Positions 1-10,839 of a stretch of DNA of 64,000 bases are shown here, in pieces; within the stretch, counting starts at the first letter, position 1, and each line of letters opens with the position of its first letter. Under the pieces are notes generated by a model. It was not told the DNA's origin, did no database searches, and saw only the letters and a program-made list of their open reading frames with translations. Made by a program: the position numbers and the translations under genes. This DNA is from Mytilus californianus (taxonomy: Eukaryota > Mollusca > Bivalvia > Mytilida > Mytilidae): assembly GCF_021869535.1 (NCBI RefSeq), contig NW_026262668.1, forward strand, positions 75,661,558 to 75,725,557, written 5' to 3'.

Positions 1-59
1 TTTCTTCTGAATGGTTTGCCAATATGCCTTACCAACCTTTTAGAGCTTAAAATACTCTA

Positions 60-205
60 TTGGTTTAAAATATAGTCGAAGGCCGTATTGTGACCTGTAG
101 TTACCGGTATTTATACCCTTGTTCTTTGGTCTTTTGAAGATATTAGTGTCACTTTTAAGCCAATTGCTGTCATACCACATCGCCTTATATTATATTATCT
201 TCTGA
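60..205 (+). repeat. Family D interspersed repeat, truncated and diverged
   Basis: Contains 'gaaggccgta', 'gacctgtagtt', 'tttggtctttt' and 'cataccacat', in the same order as the long family D copy at 34360-34950. Only the 3' part is present. Every family D copy in the window shares this 3' end, as expected of 5'-truncated retrocopies. The family class is unknown. Confidence 0.7.
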
Positions 206-307
206 AAAAATGTGTAATGTTTTACGTTTAAGAGGTAATTATCAACCAGTATTTAAAAGGCGCCCATCACCAAATATAAAGCACCTACGTATTTTAACAG
301 GAGTTTT

Positions 308-440
308 TTGACGGGTGTCACTAGTAAAGGAAGATCTGCAGAACCTTCTAGAGCTTCCAGTTTTTTTTGTGGGGTTCGTGTTGCTCAATCGTAAGGTCTT
401 TTATGTGGCGTTATTTTTTATTCTGTTGGTTTGTCTTCGG
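308..440 (+). repeat. PLE-A 3' UTR fragment
   Basis: The stretch has 'gacgggtg', 'aagatctgcag' and 'tgtggggttcgtgttgct', matching the 3' UTR that follows the PLE-A RT frame at 53800-53960. A short internal piece ('cctgagatcacccc' in the longer copy) is missing. There is no coding sequence before it, so this is an isolated tail fragment. Confidence 0.75.
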
Positions 441-454
441 CATGTGGTTCAAGT

Positions 455-600
455 ACCCCAAATTGACGAGCCAGGGTTTTATCAAAGAGCGCCTCTTCCT
501 GTTTTTTAAAAAGTTCTTCGGAAAGTACCAAGACCTAATAGATAAATTTTCATTGTCTACTTCACAACTAAAGCAAGATGGTCTCGATCACAGATTCTAG
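455..600 (+). pseudogene. PLE-B reverse transcriptase, C-terminal tail only
   Basis: Reads about 45 residues ending in a stop at 598-600, including 'GFIKERLFLFFKKF', 'KYQDLIDKF' and 'STSQL'. The same stretch ends the PLE-B RT at 48340-48483 ('GYVKERLVLFLKKF', 'RYQEFVDKY', 'STSQI'). In PLE-A the equivalent ends 'SLRKFYGRHHELVDRY'. The catalytic domain is absent, so this is a 5'-truncated copy. It is followed directly by a PLE-B-like UTR and a type II repeat tail. Confidence 0.7.
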
Positions 601-790
601 GCGCTGAAGTTGTGTATCTTTTAATTTACTTTGCAGTTTCCCTTTATTTGTCTTAGTGCTTTTATGTTCCTTTTGGTCGTATGACTCTTGGCGTGACTCG
701 GAATTTATGCATCCAGTCATCGGGTTTTTGGCTTTGGGCGTTCCTGGTGCAGGTGGGTCCACATGTGCGATTCCGACGCAATTACATCTT
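601..790 (+). repeat. PLE-B 3' UTR running into a type II repeat tail
   Basis: The first part resembles the UTR after the PLE-B RT at 48484-48620 (a 'tttggtc..', '..ttggcgtg', 'tttatgcatcc' order). From about 715 it becomes the diverged type II tail: 'ggctttgggcgttcctg' then 'gattccgacgca'. This joins an RT coding tail to the type II repeat in one piece. Confidence 0.55.
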
Positions 791-1479
791 GGTACATTTT
801 TACGTAGTGCGTATTTTTAAAGCAAATAAATAACTGCTTTAGAAATAAGATATAAATCCTTTTTATCATTTGCTAATGAATATTTAGTTTTTTTTATGTC
901 GTAATTTTGTTTGGCTTTTTTTAGTTTTTTAATTTATAAATTCTTTCAGAAAAAAAAATCTAATTTTTTTCTGTCATTCATTTCATGTATTTGACAATGA
1001 ACACTTTTTATTCCTTTACTACTGAAAGTGATATATTACACATTAAGATCCATGTCGTATTATTTTAACACCTTGGTACAAAATTGACCCGTCTGTTTTC
1101 GTCTGTGAATTCGTCAACCTTTCCACAGAACAGACAGATGTAACGAGACCCTGACAATAGAAAAGACAATTAAATAATTTTTATACAGTTGATAAATACT
1201 ATCTTAGTTTAATGATCGTTATTATTTTATCATAAATGTCATCACGAAAGCCATAATTCGAATCTCAGGGTCTTATTCAGCAAATTTGAGGTGTCATTAA
1301 AATTGAATTCTAATGGCGAAAAAGTCAAATGTTGACTATGGAAATTTCAGAAACGCATATTTTCACAAGAGTTTAATTTCAAATAGTGTTGACTACATTT
1401 TCATTGCTAGAGCACTCACCTGACCCAGTAATGAAATTGCTAATACTAGTACATATAAAATATAAAAAGTAAAATAACA

Positions 1480-1585
1480 AAAATGCCGAACTCCAAGGAA
1501 AATTCAAAACGGAAAGTCCTTTCTCAAATGGCAAAATCAAAAGCTCAAACACATTAAACGAGTGGAAAAACAAAGGACATAAAGT
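1480..1585 (-). repeat. PLE-B 3'-terminal module, truncated
   Basis: On the minus strand it reads 'gtttgagcttttgatttt', 'ggactttccgttttg' and 'ttggagttcgg', as in the 3' end of the PLE-B UTR at 48990-49070. No coding capacity remains. The flanks (791-1480 and 1586-1880) show AT-rich DNA with nothing I can assign. Confidence 0.6.
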
Positions 1586-1879
1586 AATGATTTACCCGGT
1601 CTCATTCCTTTTTTTTGAAAGTTCATCCGATTCCGTATTTATTATTTTATCTACATTTGTCTTCTTAATCGATTTATGAGATTTGAAGATCGGTTTACTA
1701 CACTGCTGTCTTAATTTACAGCAAGAGAAAATGGGGAATGATGATTATGAGATTTATCGTACAAGATTTTTAATTTCTCAAATGTCTTTCATTGTCAGCG
1801 GCGTGAAAGCTGGAAAAAAGTATAACAAAAATACTGTCTGGCATACAAAATCTCAATCCTGGTATCTATGATGAGTTTA

Positions 1880-2000
1880 GTTATACCGAACTCCATGGTA
1901 AATTCAAAAAAGGAGGAAGTCCATATACACTGACAAAATCAAACGTTATCAACCAACGGAACGAGAAGAAAACTACTGTCATATTTCTGACTTTTCATTG
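1880..2000 (-). repeat. PLE-B 3'-terminal module, truncated
   Basis: The complementary strand carries 'accgaactccatgg', 'tgacaaaatcaaac' and 'ccaacggaacgag', the reverse of the PLE-B 3' end. It is similar to the copies at 5960-6100 and 61370-61600, all on the minus strand. Confidence 0.6.
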
Positions 2001-2007
2001 TTTACAG

Positions 2008-2345
2008 CACCGGGTCGATACCTCTGCTGGTAGACTATCAGTCCCCGAGGGTATCATCAGCTCAATAGTCAGTACTTCTGTACTAACATGATTTATAACA
2101 AATCTTTATAAAATTGTCTGTTTATAAATATATAAATTTAAAAAAAACTAAGGTTTCAATTTCCTCAAAAAAGCTGATTTTAGATGGATTTGTCTTTTGT
2201 TAAGGTCCATTTCGGTCATATAGCTCTTCAACCCTTTCGGTTCTTGCACATCAATGGCCCTTAAATATTCGGCTTTGAGCGTTCTTATGAAGGTAAATCC
2301 AGATGGCGATTCGGACGCATGAAATTAATAACGTGTTGTTTTCAT
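2008..2345 (+). repeat. Type II repeat monomer with head module
   Basis: The head 'accgggtcgatacctctgct' and the hairpin 'cagtacttctgtacta' (2060-2085) are followed by a middle with 'tttcggtcatatagctc'. The tail has 'ggctttgagcgttc' and 'gattcggacgca' near 2270-2325. The order of head, middle and tail matches the monomers of the array at 10840-11770, read in the opposite orientation. Confidence 0.65.
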
Positions 2346-2630
2346 TTCTATGATACAGGCATTTTACGAAGAAAATGATGGGTAAAACGTATTATTGTTA
2401 TTGGTTTTAGACATTGTATCAGGCGCGTTGACAGGGTAAACATTTTTTTGCTTAACATACGTCACCCTTCACATGATCCCAAAGTCATGCTTAGTAGTAA
2501 ATGTAGTACTGCATAGCCAATTCAACAGAAACGTATTGTCATCATCTGTGTACATAACGGAAATTGTATCAATAGTTTTTTCGGCATTCAAGATTTTATT
2601 ATTGCTTTGCTGGCTTTCATCAACACCACA

Positions 2631-4160
2631 AAAGAGGGACGAAAGATACCAGAGGGACAGTCAAACTCATAGATCGGAAAACAAACTGACAACGCCATGG
2701 CCAAAAATAAAAAGACAAATAGACAAATAATAGTACAGATGAAACAACATAGAAAACTAAAGACTAAGCAACACGAACCCCAACAAAAACTGGGGGTGAT
2801 CTCAGGTGCTCCGGAAGGGTAAGAAGATCCTGCTCAACATGTGGCACCCGTCGAGTTGCTTATGTTATTACAAATCCGGTAAATAGTCTAATTCGGTAGG
2901 TCACATTCGTGAAAAGGGAAGGGTATTGTAGTTACGACATAAGGAACATATCCGATATCATCTGTGAAACGGTTATTCCATAACGGTCAACCAACTCGTG
3001 ATGGCGTCCGTAAAATTTACGAAGGGACATTTTTAACTTCACCATTTGGAACTATTGGTTTAGTAGCTTCCTTGTGAGCAGCAATCCTCTATCAAGGAAA
3101 TCATGATATGAAATACAAGCCCGGGAATATCGTATCAATTGGGAGATATATACTCCGCATGCATGCGCTGCTGGAATGTTGCTACATAGAAATGGAAAGT
3201 TCACAATTGTGAAGCTGAAATCATCTCTTTTGTCGTAAAGTTTTGTTTTCAACCGACCCTCATTGTCAATTTCTAGATGTAAGTCAAGATATGAGGCAGA
3301 CTTAACTGTGTCTGTAGTATCCTTTATCTCTAGTTCGATGGGATAGATTCGTTCAACATAGTCACCAAATTTTGTATTATTTAGTGAGAGAACATCATCT
3401 TTATAGCGGAACGTAAAGTTAAAGGATATTGCTAACTTCTTATCTTTCTTCCTAAGAAGTTCCTGTATGAAGTCAGCCTCATAATAATAAAGAAACAAGT
3501 CGGCAAGAAGAGGGGCACAATTGGTTCCCGTTGGAATTCCGACAGTCTGTTGAAAACACGTCCTCCAAACGTAACAAATATGTTGTCAATCAAGAAATCA
3601 AGCATCTTGATAATGTCAGTTTCAGAGAATTTTTTGTTTGAATCAGAGTGATTCTTTACAAAGAAGAATTTATCCCTCCCCATGACAAGATACTTGTATC
3701 TACGTTCGCCATTCTTTTTAATGAAACAAAGTAATACCAACTCTTTCAATTTGTCTTTTAGTTTGGAATGGGGAATACTTGTGTAAAGTGTAGAAAAGTT
3801 AAATGTTTTAATACTATTGCAAGATGAGATAGTCTTAGATTGTATGTACTCTAATAATCTTTGAAATTTTTTAGTATCCACATCTGATTCACGCCACCTC
3901 TAGACTAGGCAGTTTCACAATAACTTTGGAGCCCGGCTTTGATTGCTGATAAAATAGATGTTAATAATTTAAAAAGAGGTTTCGTGGAGCACTTGGAAGA
4001 CCCAGCAATATACCGTTGTTTGTAAGGACACTTATGTAGTTTAGGTATCCAATACAGTGATGGAAGATCCAGTTATTCATCTTTGGTTGAAATTCCAAAG
4101 GAACACAGAGCAGACCTATGATTATCCAGGATTTCCTCTTTGGTAAGTGTCGTGTGTACA
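2631..4160 (-). pseudogene. PLE-A reverse transcriptase pseudogene with 3' UTR
   Basis: Minus-strand relative of the copy at 51588-54021. The RT reads from about 4155 down to about 3030 and the 3' UTR from there to 2631, ending in the same 'tctttcgtccctctt' terminus. Visible motifs are 'GSSKCS', 'TLYTSIPHSKLKDKLKEL', 'GRDKFF', 'FNFTFRYKDDVLSLNN' and 'NFPFLCSNIPAAHA'. It is broken by stops in the 'TKDE' and 'CETA' regions and by loss of one T in a T run near 3555, which shifts frame within the conserved 'GIPMGTNCAP' segment. The catalytic YIDD box reads YKDD. It is 5' truncated. I place it among Penelope-like RTs from its overall motif layout, not from a search; I see no GIY-YIG endonuclease. 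Confidence 0.8.
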
Positions 4161-4475
4161 CAAATGGTGTACAAGTAAATTACAAAGCCATAGAGATTAA
4201 ATTTGTGTTTGCAAACGTTAGTAGAAAAACAATTAGACGCTTATTTAAATACTATAATACCAAATAAATTACAAAGTTGAGAAGCGGTGATTAATGCAGG
4301 TATCCGATTAGTTTCTTTATCAACTGTTTCATTATTTCGGCTTATTTTTGGTTTTCCTTGAGTGGGTTCCGTTGTTGTAAATGAAAGCTAGTGAAGTTTG
4401 TAGTTTTTATTTCTTGACGTGGTAAAATTTATTTGTTGACGTTAAAGAATAACTAGGGTTTTTGCCACGTCTATA

Positions 4476-4695
4476 TACTGTAAACCAACTAATTTTCGCG
4501 AGCGATTTAATTTCGCGACTTTCGCGAGAAGAAAAATAACGCGAATATAAATCGCCGCTAATACGTACAACTTGGATCTTTCCTATTTAACTACATCAAA
4601 TATATTCGAAAATCGCGAAATTAAATCTTCGTGAAGTGGACTAGAAAGGGCTAAACGCGAAAAATGTATCCGCGAAAATAAGTTGGTTTACAGTA
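4476..4695. mobile_element. 220-bp MITE with CGCG-rich terminal inverted repeats
   Basis: The left end reads 'tactgtaaaccaact' then 'attttcgcg'. The right end is its reverse complement with one mismatch ('cgcgaaaat' then 'agttggtttacagta'). If TA is taken as the target duplication, the element runs from 'ctgtaaacc' to 'ggtttacag', as in Tc1/mariner-derived MITEs. The interior contains several further 'cgcgaa' and 'ttcgcg' words. It has no coding capacity. Confidence 0.85.
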
Positions 4696-4764
4696 TTTGA
4701 GATGCACAGACATACCTTTCTCCGTGTTCTATTTCTTAAATTTTTCATATGTATTTAAAACAAG

Positions 4765-5230
4765 AATATGTGTATGATTGTCAATGCGACACATATTCAT
4801 ACGGCTTTCAGCAATGAGCAAAAAGCGTACTGTATAGCAAGCTATAAAATGCAGACAACATGTGAAATCATTCAAATGAGAAAAACAATGACCTGATTAA
4901 TACTACAACAATGAATGGAAAACAAATATGACAGACAGCGACCAACGACAACCACCGGATTACAAGTTAATTCCTGGCTTGTTTTTACTTTGAATTGTAT
5001 CTTCCTACTGGAACTACGAAATCTGAATACCGGTAAACTACTGTTGCCTCCAATTTAGGACAGACACATAAATAATGTGGCGAGGTTTAACGTGTTTGTG
5101 AGTGTTTAACCCGTACCCGAGACAGTGGTGTAACAACACCACATTAGAACAAACTGTAAAAATCAGTTGGAAGGGCTCGACTCATCAAATCGATAATAAG
5201 CACAAAAACGAATAACAAAAAAGATTAGAA
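4765..5230 (-). repeat. Family D repeat, minus copy
   Basis: On the minus strand the modules 'acaccactgtc', 'gttaaac', 'ttattgttgt' and 'gtttgttgct..' occur in the same order as in 34560-34880. On the plus strand 'tatgattgtcaatg', 'cagcaatgagcaaa' and 'agcaagctataaaa' are recognisable. It is strongly diverged. Confidence 0.55.
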
Positions 5231-5955
5231 GTACAAATAAATGTTTTACATTACCTTTTTAGATCAAGTATAGAACGCATAATTTTAGTGCCATTGGTTT
5301 TAAAAAACAGGTTAACAAAAGGGGTACCTTGTAAAAGACTTAAAACATATTTCACTAAGCAGTAAAACGATATTGTGCGCGTATAAAAGACGCTTTAATA
5401 GATGTCTATGAATACAGTACTGCATGATCACTATGGAGAGGATTTACTAAGTCGAAAAAGTTATGTCTGATCAATTTGTCCATTTTAACAATAAAATATG
5501 TTTGAACTAAACTATAAACTGTGATGAAGTGATGTTTGAAGATAACGAACGTCACTTGGCCAGTGTTGTAGTACGCTTAGAAGTATACACCCTTCAAACT
5601 TAAATTCACTGATTTTTTACAGGTTTTTCAATGTTAATGAGTGGAAGAAGATGGGAGACATCTATGGAAATTTTAGCCTTTTTGTTAATGTCATGGTTTT
5701 CAGTATGATTGTATAATCAAAAATTAAGCGGCGGATTTAGTTTTTTTTTCAAAAAGAGAAGGATCACTGGAAATTTCTGGATTATTTAAAAACATAAATT
5801 CAAATGAGATAGATGTACTGTAAAGAAACACCATAAGCATCAACAACACTGGATACATAAATGCTTCTGAGATAATGTCAAGGAACACTATATTAGTATC
5901 CTTCTAATTTCAGCAGTCGTAACCGCTACTGATAGACTGTCATCGTGTATACCCT
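5231..5955. other. Unassigned AT-rich DNA
   Basis: No open frame with recognisable protein similarity, no long repeat shared with other parts of the window and no clear inverted repeat were seen. Confidence 0.5.
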
Positions 5956-5959
5956 CGTA

Positions 5960-6100
5960 AAAAAGGAATTAACAAAAATACCGAACTCGAAGGTGTATTC
6001 AAAGAGGGGGAAGCCCATAAAAACTGACAAAATCGAACGTAAGACTATATCAACCAACGGAACGAATGGAAAACTGTCATATTCCTGACTTGGTACATGG
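5960..6100 (-). repeat. PLE-B 3'-terminal module, truncated
   Basis: Complement of the PLE-B tail: 'taccgaactcgaaggtg', 'actgacaaaatcgaacg' and 'ccaacggaacgaatgg', then 'cctgacttggtaca'. It ends near the equivalent of 48960 in the full UTR. Confidence 0.65.
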
Positions 6101-6359
6101 TTTTTTAATAGCATTTAAAATGACAACGAGAACTTCTCGTTTTGTTTTGTTTAAATGTAAATTGAGGTTTCTAAATCTTTCTTTTTAAGCAAAATATTTG
6201 AAAATCGAAATTTCAATTCTTGAGACCACCCACCAACCAACCCGCTTTCGGATTGACAGAAGACTGTTGTTGGTTGAGGGCAGACTGTATGTTTGATTAT
6301 TTATTCTGACATTTAAAATATAAATCTGACAATCAATCAAGAGGATCTAGAAAATTTTC

Positions 6360-6485
6360 AAAATAAAATAACACTTTAGTAATTTCCAGCGCCCGAACCG
6401 TTTTTCTGGATCTACCGTCATCAGAAACGCTCACATTTAATCATTTTGAAAGCCAAGACCCAAACACGTGAAGAGATGTATGACC
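6360..6485 (-). repeat. Type II repeat tail, truncated
   Basis: The plus strand shows 'aaataacact', 'tttttctggat', 'catcagaaacgctca' and 'gaaagccaagac', the reverse of the type II tail. The small open frame that begins here (6446-6676) owes its first residues to this repeat. Confidence 0.55.
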
Positions 6486-8494
6486 CAAAGAGACATACAA
6501 AGAGTCTTGCAAAAACGAATTTACCAGAAAATTTGGTCTGTATTGTATTTCTTATGGTGTGGGTGTGCTTCATTGTTTTTATTGTCATATCTGTATATGT
6601 AACAAATAAATCATGGGCAGAAGGTCAGAAGGAATTAGTAGCCAAGAGCCAGCTTCTGAAAAATATATGGACTTAAGCCGTAAAACCATATCTTAGCTAC
6701 CACTTTTATTTAAAACTGCCATTTCTTTAATCGAATCGAGCTAAAAAAATCAAACAAATACTATAAACTTATACGAAAAAAAGGGAAAAAAAGCAACAGG
6801 TACAATATAAATACATCAGCAAACAACATCTGATAACACGAGCTTCTGTAAAAAACATTTTTTCCAGACGACTAAAACGTTCCCACGAGGACATATCCGT
6901 TTTGCAGAGAATATAATTATCTTATAACTTTAACAATTATTTATGTCAGATTAATGAAAATTTATTATAGTGAAGAAGTTAGGCATTTTCTGGTTTCGTT
7001 TGTATATTCATTATTAGCATACTTCCGGTATGTATAAGTTATACCTTAATTGCATTTTAAAGTAATATAATATTAATTCTTTGAGAATCAATTGTTGTTT
7101 TACAAATTACCAGTACAAGTCGACCGTTTTAAGGAAAACTAGAAATAATGAGTTTTGAAAAATATTTCCGGATTCTAATATTTTTTAAATATGCATCGTA
7201 GACAAAGACTTAAAATACCAGTAACCTATAAGGTGTAGTTCCTAAAGAAGTAAAAAGATATTGAATATTAGTTAACAAATCGTGGTGAAAACAAAAGCAA
7301 ATGATGGTAATACATTCAGTTGTTCATAATTGAAACGGAATCCATTGTTTCATATTCAATGTTACAAAAGCAAATGTTTGAACCGTAATCAAATGTCACT
7401 TGCGCCTTTATCTCTGTGAGATTATTATATTAAATTATAACTGTCGCTTCCATCAATAAATGTATGTTTCGTGAGAATTATGACTAATTATATGCAGTGA
7501 TTAATAATTGGCATTTAACGGTTTATTACAGAAACGACGGGATATAGAAAATCACCGTTGCTATCGTTACAATGGAAGCTGATTCTGAAGGTGGGTATTA
7601 AGTACCGCAAGGCAGGAGCTATTAATGTTCATTTCAATGTAAATTATATAGTTAATTGTCGTTGCAAGCTTCCTGTTTTGTTTTACCACATCAAAAACAC
7701 GTGTCATATCGTCTACCCTTCTTCTATTTCGTCTAAATTAGATCAACATTTATCTGTAGTTACATATTTGATTTCCAAAGCCCTCATTTAAAAAAATACA
7801 TTCTTTATGATATTAAATCGCCAACGTACAAACATTTGTGGTTTCCTACATTATTTCAAAACTTGACCATAATTTTTAGCTTTTTAGAACTTTCTTAAAT
7901 ATCGTATGTCGATAGAACGCTGGTGTATAGTTGCTATTACCGTTTCAAGCAGTTGAAAATGTTAATGGCAAATTCAAGAAAAAAAATAAACCCATATTCA
8001 CTGTTTTGAAAGATACACATTGAAAAATTGATGATCGCAAATAAACAAAAAGGAAAAATTTACGGTTTACCTCGTTTGGCGCAGTACTTTTTTCTTTATC
8101 TAGGATCCATCTGAAAAAGAAAACAATCAACGAAACTAGACAAGGAAGAAAAAGTGTATGCATAAAGAAGTATCTCAAAAAGTAGGCTAAAACGTTTCTT
8201 AACTTTCCCATTTAACAATAATGAATTGCAAAAAAAGAAAGACATATGCAGATTTAAACGATTTAATATCTATAGAAAACTTTGATTAACGATTTAACAA
8301 AAAAGGGCAATTCCTTGCCAAATTGATTTCAATCGAATTGTCGCAAACTCTCAGAATTGACTTATTTACGTACTTAAACGTATATCAGAATAACAAAAGT
8401 TACAATAAACAATGCATGGAATCGTTGTTCAATTTTTAGCAACTAAGTTGAATGCATCTAATCAATCGGACTTGAAATGATGGATACAACATAA
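6486..8494. other. Unassigned AT-rich DNA
   Basis: Short open frames only. One (6446-6676) has a hydrophobic stretch 'VFLMVWVCFIVFIVISVYV' that could be a membrane helix, but it starts inside a repeat and has no other support. No repeats were recognised in about 2 kb. Confidence 0.45.
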
Positions 8495-9140
8495 ACAGTT
8501 AGGCCTGCCTCATATCTTGACTAACATCTAGAAATTGACAATGAGGGTATGATGAAAACAAAACATTACCACAAAATAGATCATTTCAGTTTCCAAATTG
8601 TGAACTTTTTATTCTATGTATCAGCGGCGCCTTATTTTGGGTATATATCCCCTAGTTGATACGATATACTAGAGCCTGCATTTCCTATTATGATTTCCTG
8701 ATATGCTTACATGGAAGCTATTTAACCAATGGTTCTATGTGGTTAAGTTGAAATCACCTCTTCGAAGTTTTACAGACATCATCAAGATTTGGTTGATATT
8801 ATGGTCTGTTTCACAGATAACAACGGATATGATCCGATTGTCATGACCCCAATCCCGTCCTCTTTTCCTTTAATGTGACATCACCGAAGTGGGCTTATCA
8901 CCGAATATGTACATACATGAGAAACACGACGCGGGCCACATGTGGAACAGGATCTGATTACCCTACCGGATCCCCCGGGTTTTGGTAGGGCTCGTGTTGC
9001 TCAGTCTCTAGTTTTCGATGTTGTGTTTTGTCGACTGTTATTTGTCTTTTGGTCATTTTTCATTTTTTATTCACGGGAGTTGTTAGTATGTCGTCTACTT
9101 ATAAGTTTTAATATCTTTTGTATCATCCGCCTCTCTTCTG
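8495..9140 (+). pseudogene. PLE-A RT C-terminal fragment plus 3' UTR
   Basis: Translates in broken frames to 'LEIDNEG', 'FSFQIVNF' and 'SKFYRHHQDLVD', collinear with the last 110 residues of the PLE-A RT (53345-53728). It continues into the PLE-A UTR ('cacatgtggaacaggatctg', 'ctcgtgttgctcagtct') and ends near 'ccgcctctcttctg'. Several stops and small deletions are present. It lacks the catalytic region. Confidence 0.75.
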
Positions 9141-9919
9141 AAGTATCAATATTTTGGGACTATTACGCTATCTTATTTACCATCGACATGACGAAAATTG
9201 ACGATGATCATGTGACTCAGAAATCAATATAAATAGATAAACATAAACAGATAAGTGTGAAGAGCAAGTAATATAACGTATAGACTAGATGAATGTTGTC
9301 GGATTACATTCTCAAATGGTTAAAATAGACAATACATTAAACGTGTCCCCCTTTTTTTAGCTTTCAAATTTATAGACAGTCGTGCATGGACCATCCCTGT
9401 ATTTTCAAATGGCTGTCAAAACTTTATACATTACTTCATATTCAGCTGTGTGCATTCAGTCTTTAAATGACGTTCTTAAACGACTTACTTTTGATATATA
9501 GATGCAAAGTACATTTACAATAATGCTCACAATTTTGTTTTTAACCAGTATTTGAGTTGATGTTAAGTTAATCTTATCAGCAAAGTTAACATTAAAAAGC
9601 TTCCCCGTTGTCAATTTTACCATTCGTGTACCCTTTAAAAGTAGGGTTGACATGAATGTTTCTAAAGTATTCTAAAGCAAACATTGGACTAGATAATTGA
9701 GAAGAGAGTGATTCAGATTTCTTGGAAATTTGAGCTTTGTCTCAGTAATCAAAATTATATTTTGCTGCTGAAAAATATATACCGGGAGTAATATGACAAA
9801 TGGCAAGAAATGACTTCTCTGCGTGATTATTAGAGAAGCACTTTCGTCCTTTTAAGTATCCTTGTTTCACTGGTACCAAGCCTTACTAGATTATTGTGTA
9901 ACAATCTGTTTGACATCCC
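9141..9919. other. Unassigned AT-rich DNA
   Basis: No gene or shared repeat was recognised before the start of the type I array. Confidence 0.45.
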
Positions 9920-10800
9920 ACATCAATTATCATGAATATGGTCATAATTAAAATTAACTGTTTACAAAACTTTGGATTTTCTACCCCAGGAATAGACCTT
10001 AATACTCTTCAAATTCGTATTTTATTTAGCCTTTTTAAATGTTTTGATTCGAGCGTCACTGATGAGTTTATCGTAGACGAAACGCGAGTCTGGCGTACAA
10101 AATTGTAATCCTGGTATCTATGGTGAGTTTATTTACAACTACTGGGTCGATGCCACTGCTGGTGGAGTTTTTATTCCCCGAGGGTATCATAGCCTAGTAG
10201 TCAGCACTTCTGTGTTGACATGAATTATTATTGATATGGTCATAATTAAAAATTAACTGTTAACAAAACTTTGATTTTTTTCGAAATACTCCGGATTTTC
10301 TACCTTAGCTGAATTTTGCAAAACCTTTCGGAATTTGTTGGTCCTCAATGCTCTTCAACTTCGTACTTTTTTTGGCTTGTCTTTAAAAAAAATGATTTGA
10401 GCGTCACTAAAGAGTCTTTTATGGACGAAACGCTCGTGTGGCGTACAAAATTGTAATACTGGTATCTATGATGAGTTTATTTACAACCATTGGTTCGATG
10501 CCACTGCTGGTGGAGGTTTCCTCTCTGAGGGTTTCACCAGCCCAGTAGTCAGCACTTGTGTGTTGACATTAATTATAATTGATACGGTCATAATTTCATA
10601 TTAACTGTTTACAAAATTTAATTTTTTTTCGAAATACAGAGGATTTTCTACCCCAGGAATAGACTACCTTAACTTCGTGCGTAATTTAGCTTTTTTTTTT
10701 AAATTATTTGACTCGAGCGTCACTGATGAGTCTTTTTTAGAAGGAACGCGAGTCTGGCGTACAAAATTGTAATCCTGGTAACTATGATGAGTTTATCTCC
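9920..10800 (+). repeat. Type I tandem repeat array, about 2.6 monomers
   Basis: Three consecutive units each carry the same words in order: 'tatggtcataatt', 'ctgttnacaaaa', 'gattttctacc', 'gagcgtcact', 'tggcgtacaaaattgtaa' and 'ctggt'. Between units come 'ggtcgatgccactgctggtg' and 'agtcagcactt'. The gagcgtcact boxes begin near 10051, 10399 and 10714, giving monomers of roughly 348 and 316 bp. The tail of each unit holds a hammerhead-like core. Diverged single pieces occur at 22411-22560 (minus) and 28955-29030 (plus). Confidence 0.85.
10051..10110 (+). ncRNA. Hammerhead-ribozyme-like motif in type I repeat
   Basis: CTGATGA lies at 10059-10065 and GAAA at 10079-10082. Between them GTTT (10066-10069) pairs with AGAC (10075-10078), with one G-T pair, as stem II. 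After GAAA, CGC (10083-10085) pairs with GCG (10093-10095), and the T at 10096 can pair with the last A of GAAA. This leaves a TA that would be the cleavage dinucleotide. All invariant core residues of a type I hammerhead are thus present. The weakness is stem I: the bases next to the core do not pair, and only GATT with AATC further out could. It may be a decayed or only resembling motif. Confidence 0.35.
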
Positions 10801-10839
10801 AGCACTTCAGACTATCTGACATTTTCCACTAGAAAATAA

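Noticed and set aside
6446-6676. Small frame with a strong hydrophobic segment, possible membrane peptide
   Set aside because: Its first third is the reverse of a type II repeat tail, and no conserved context supports a gene.
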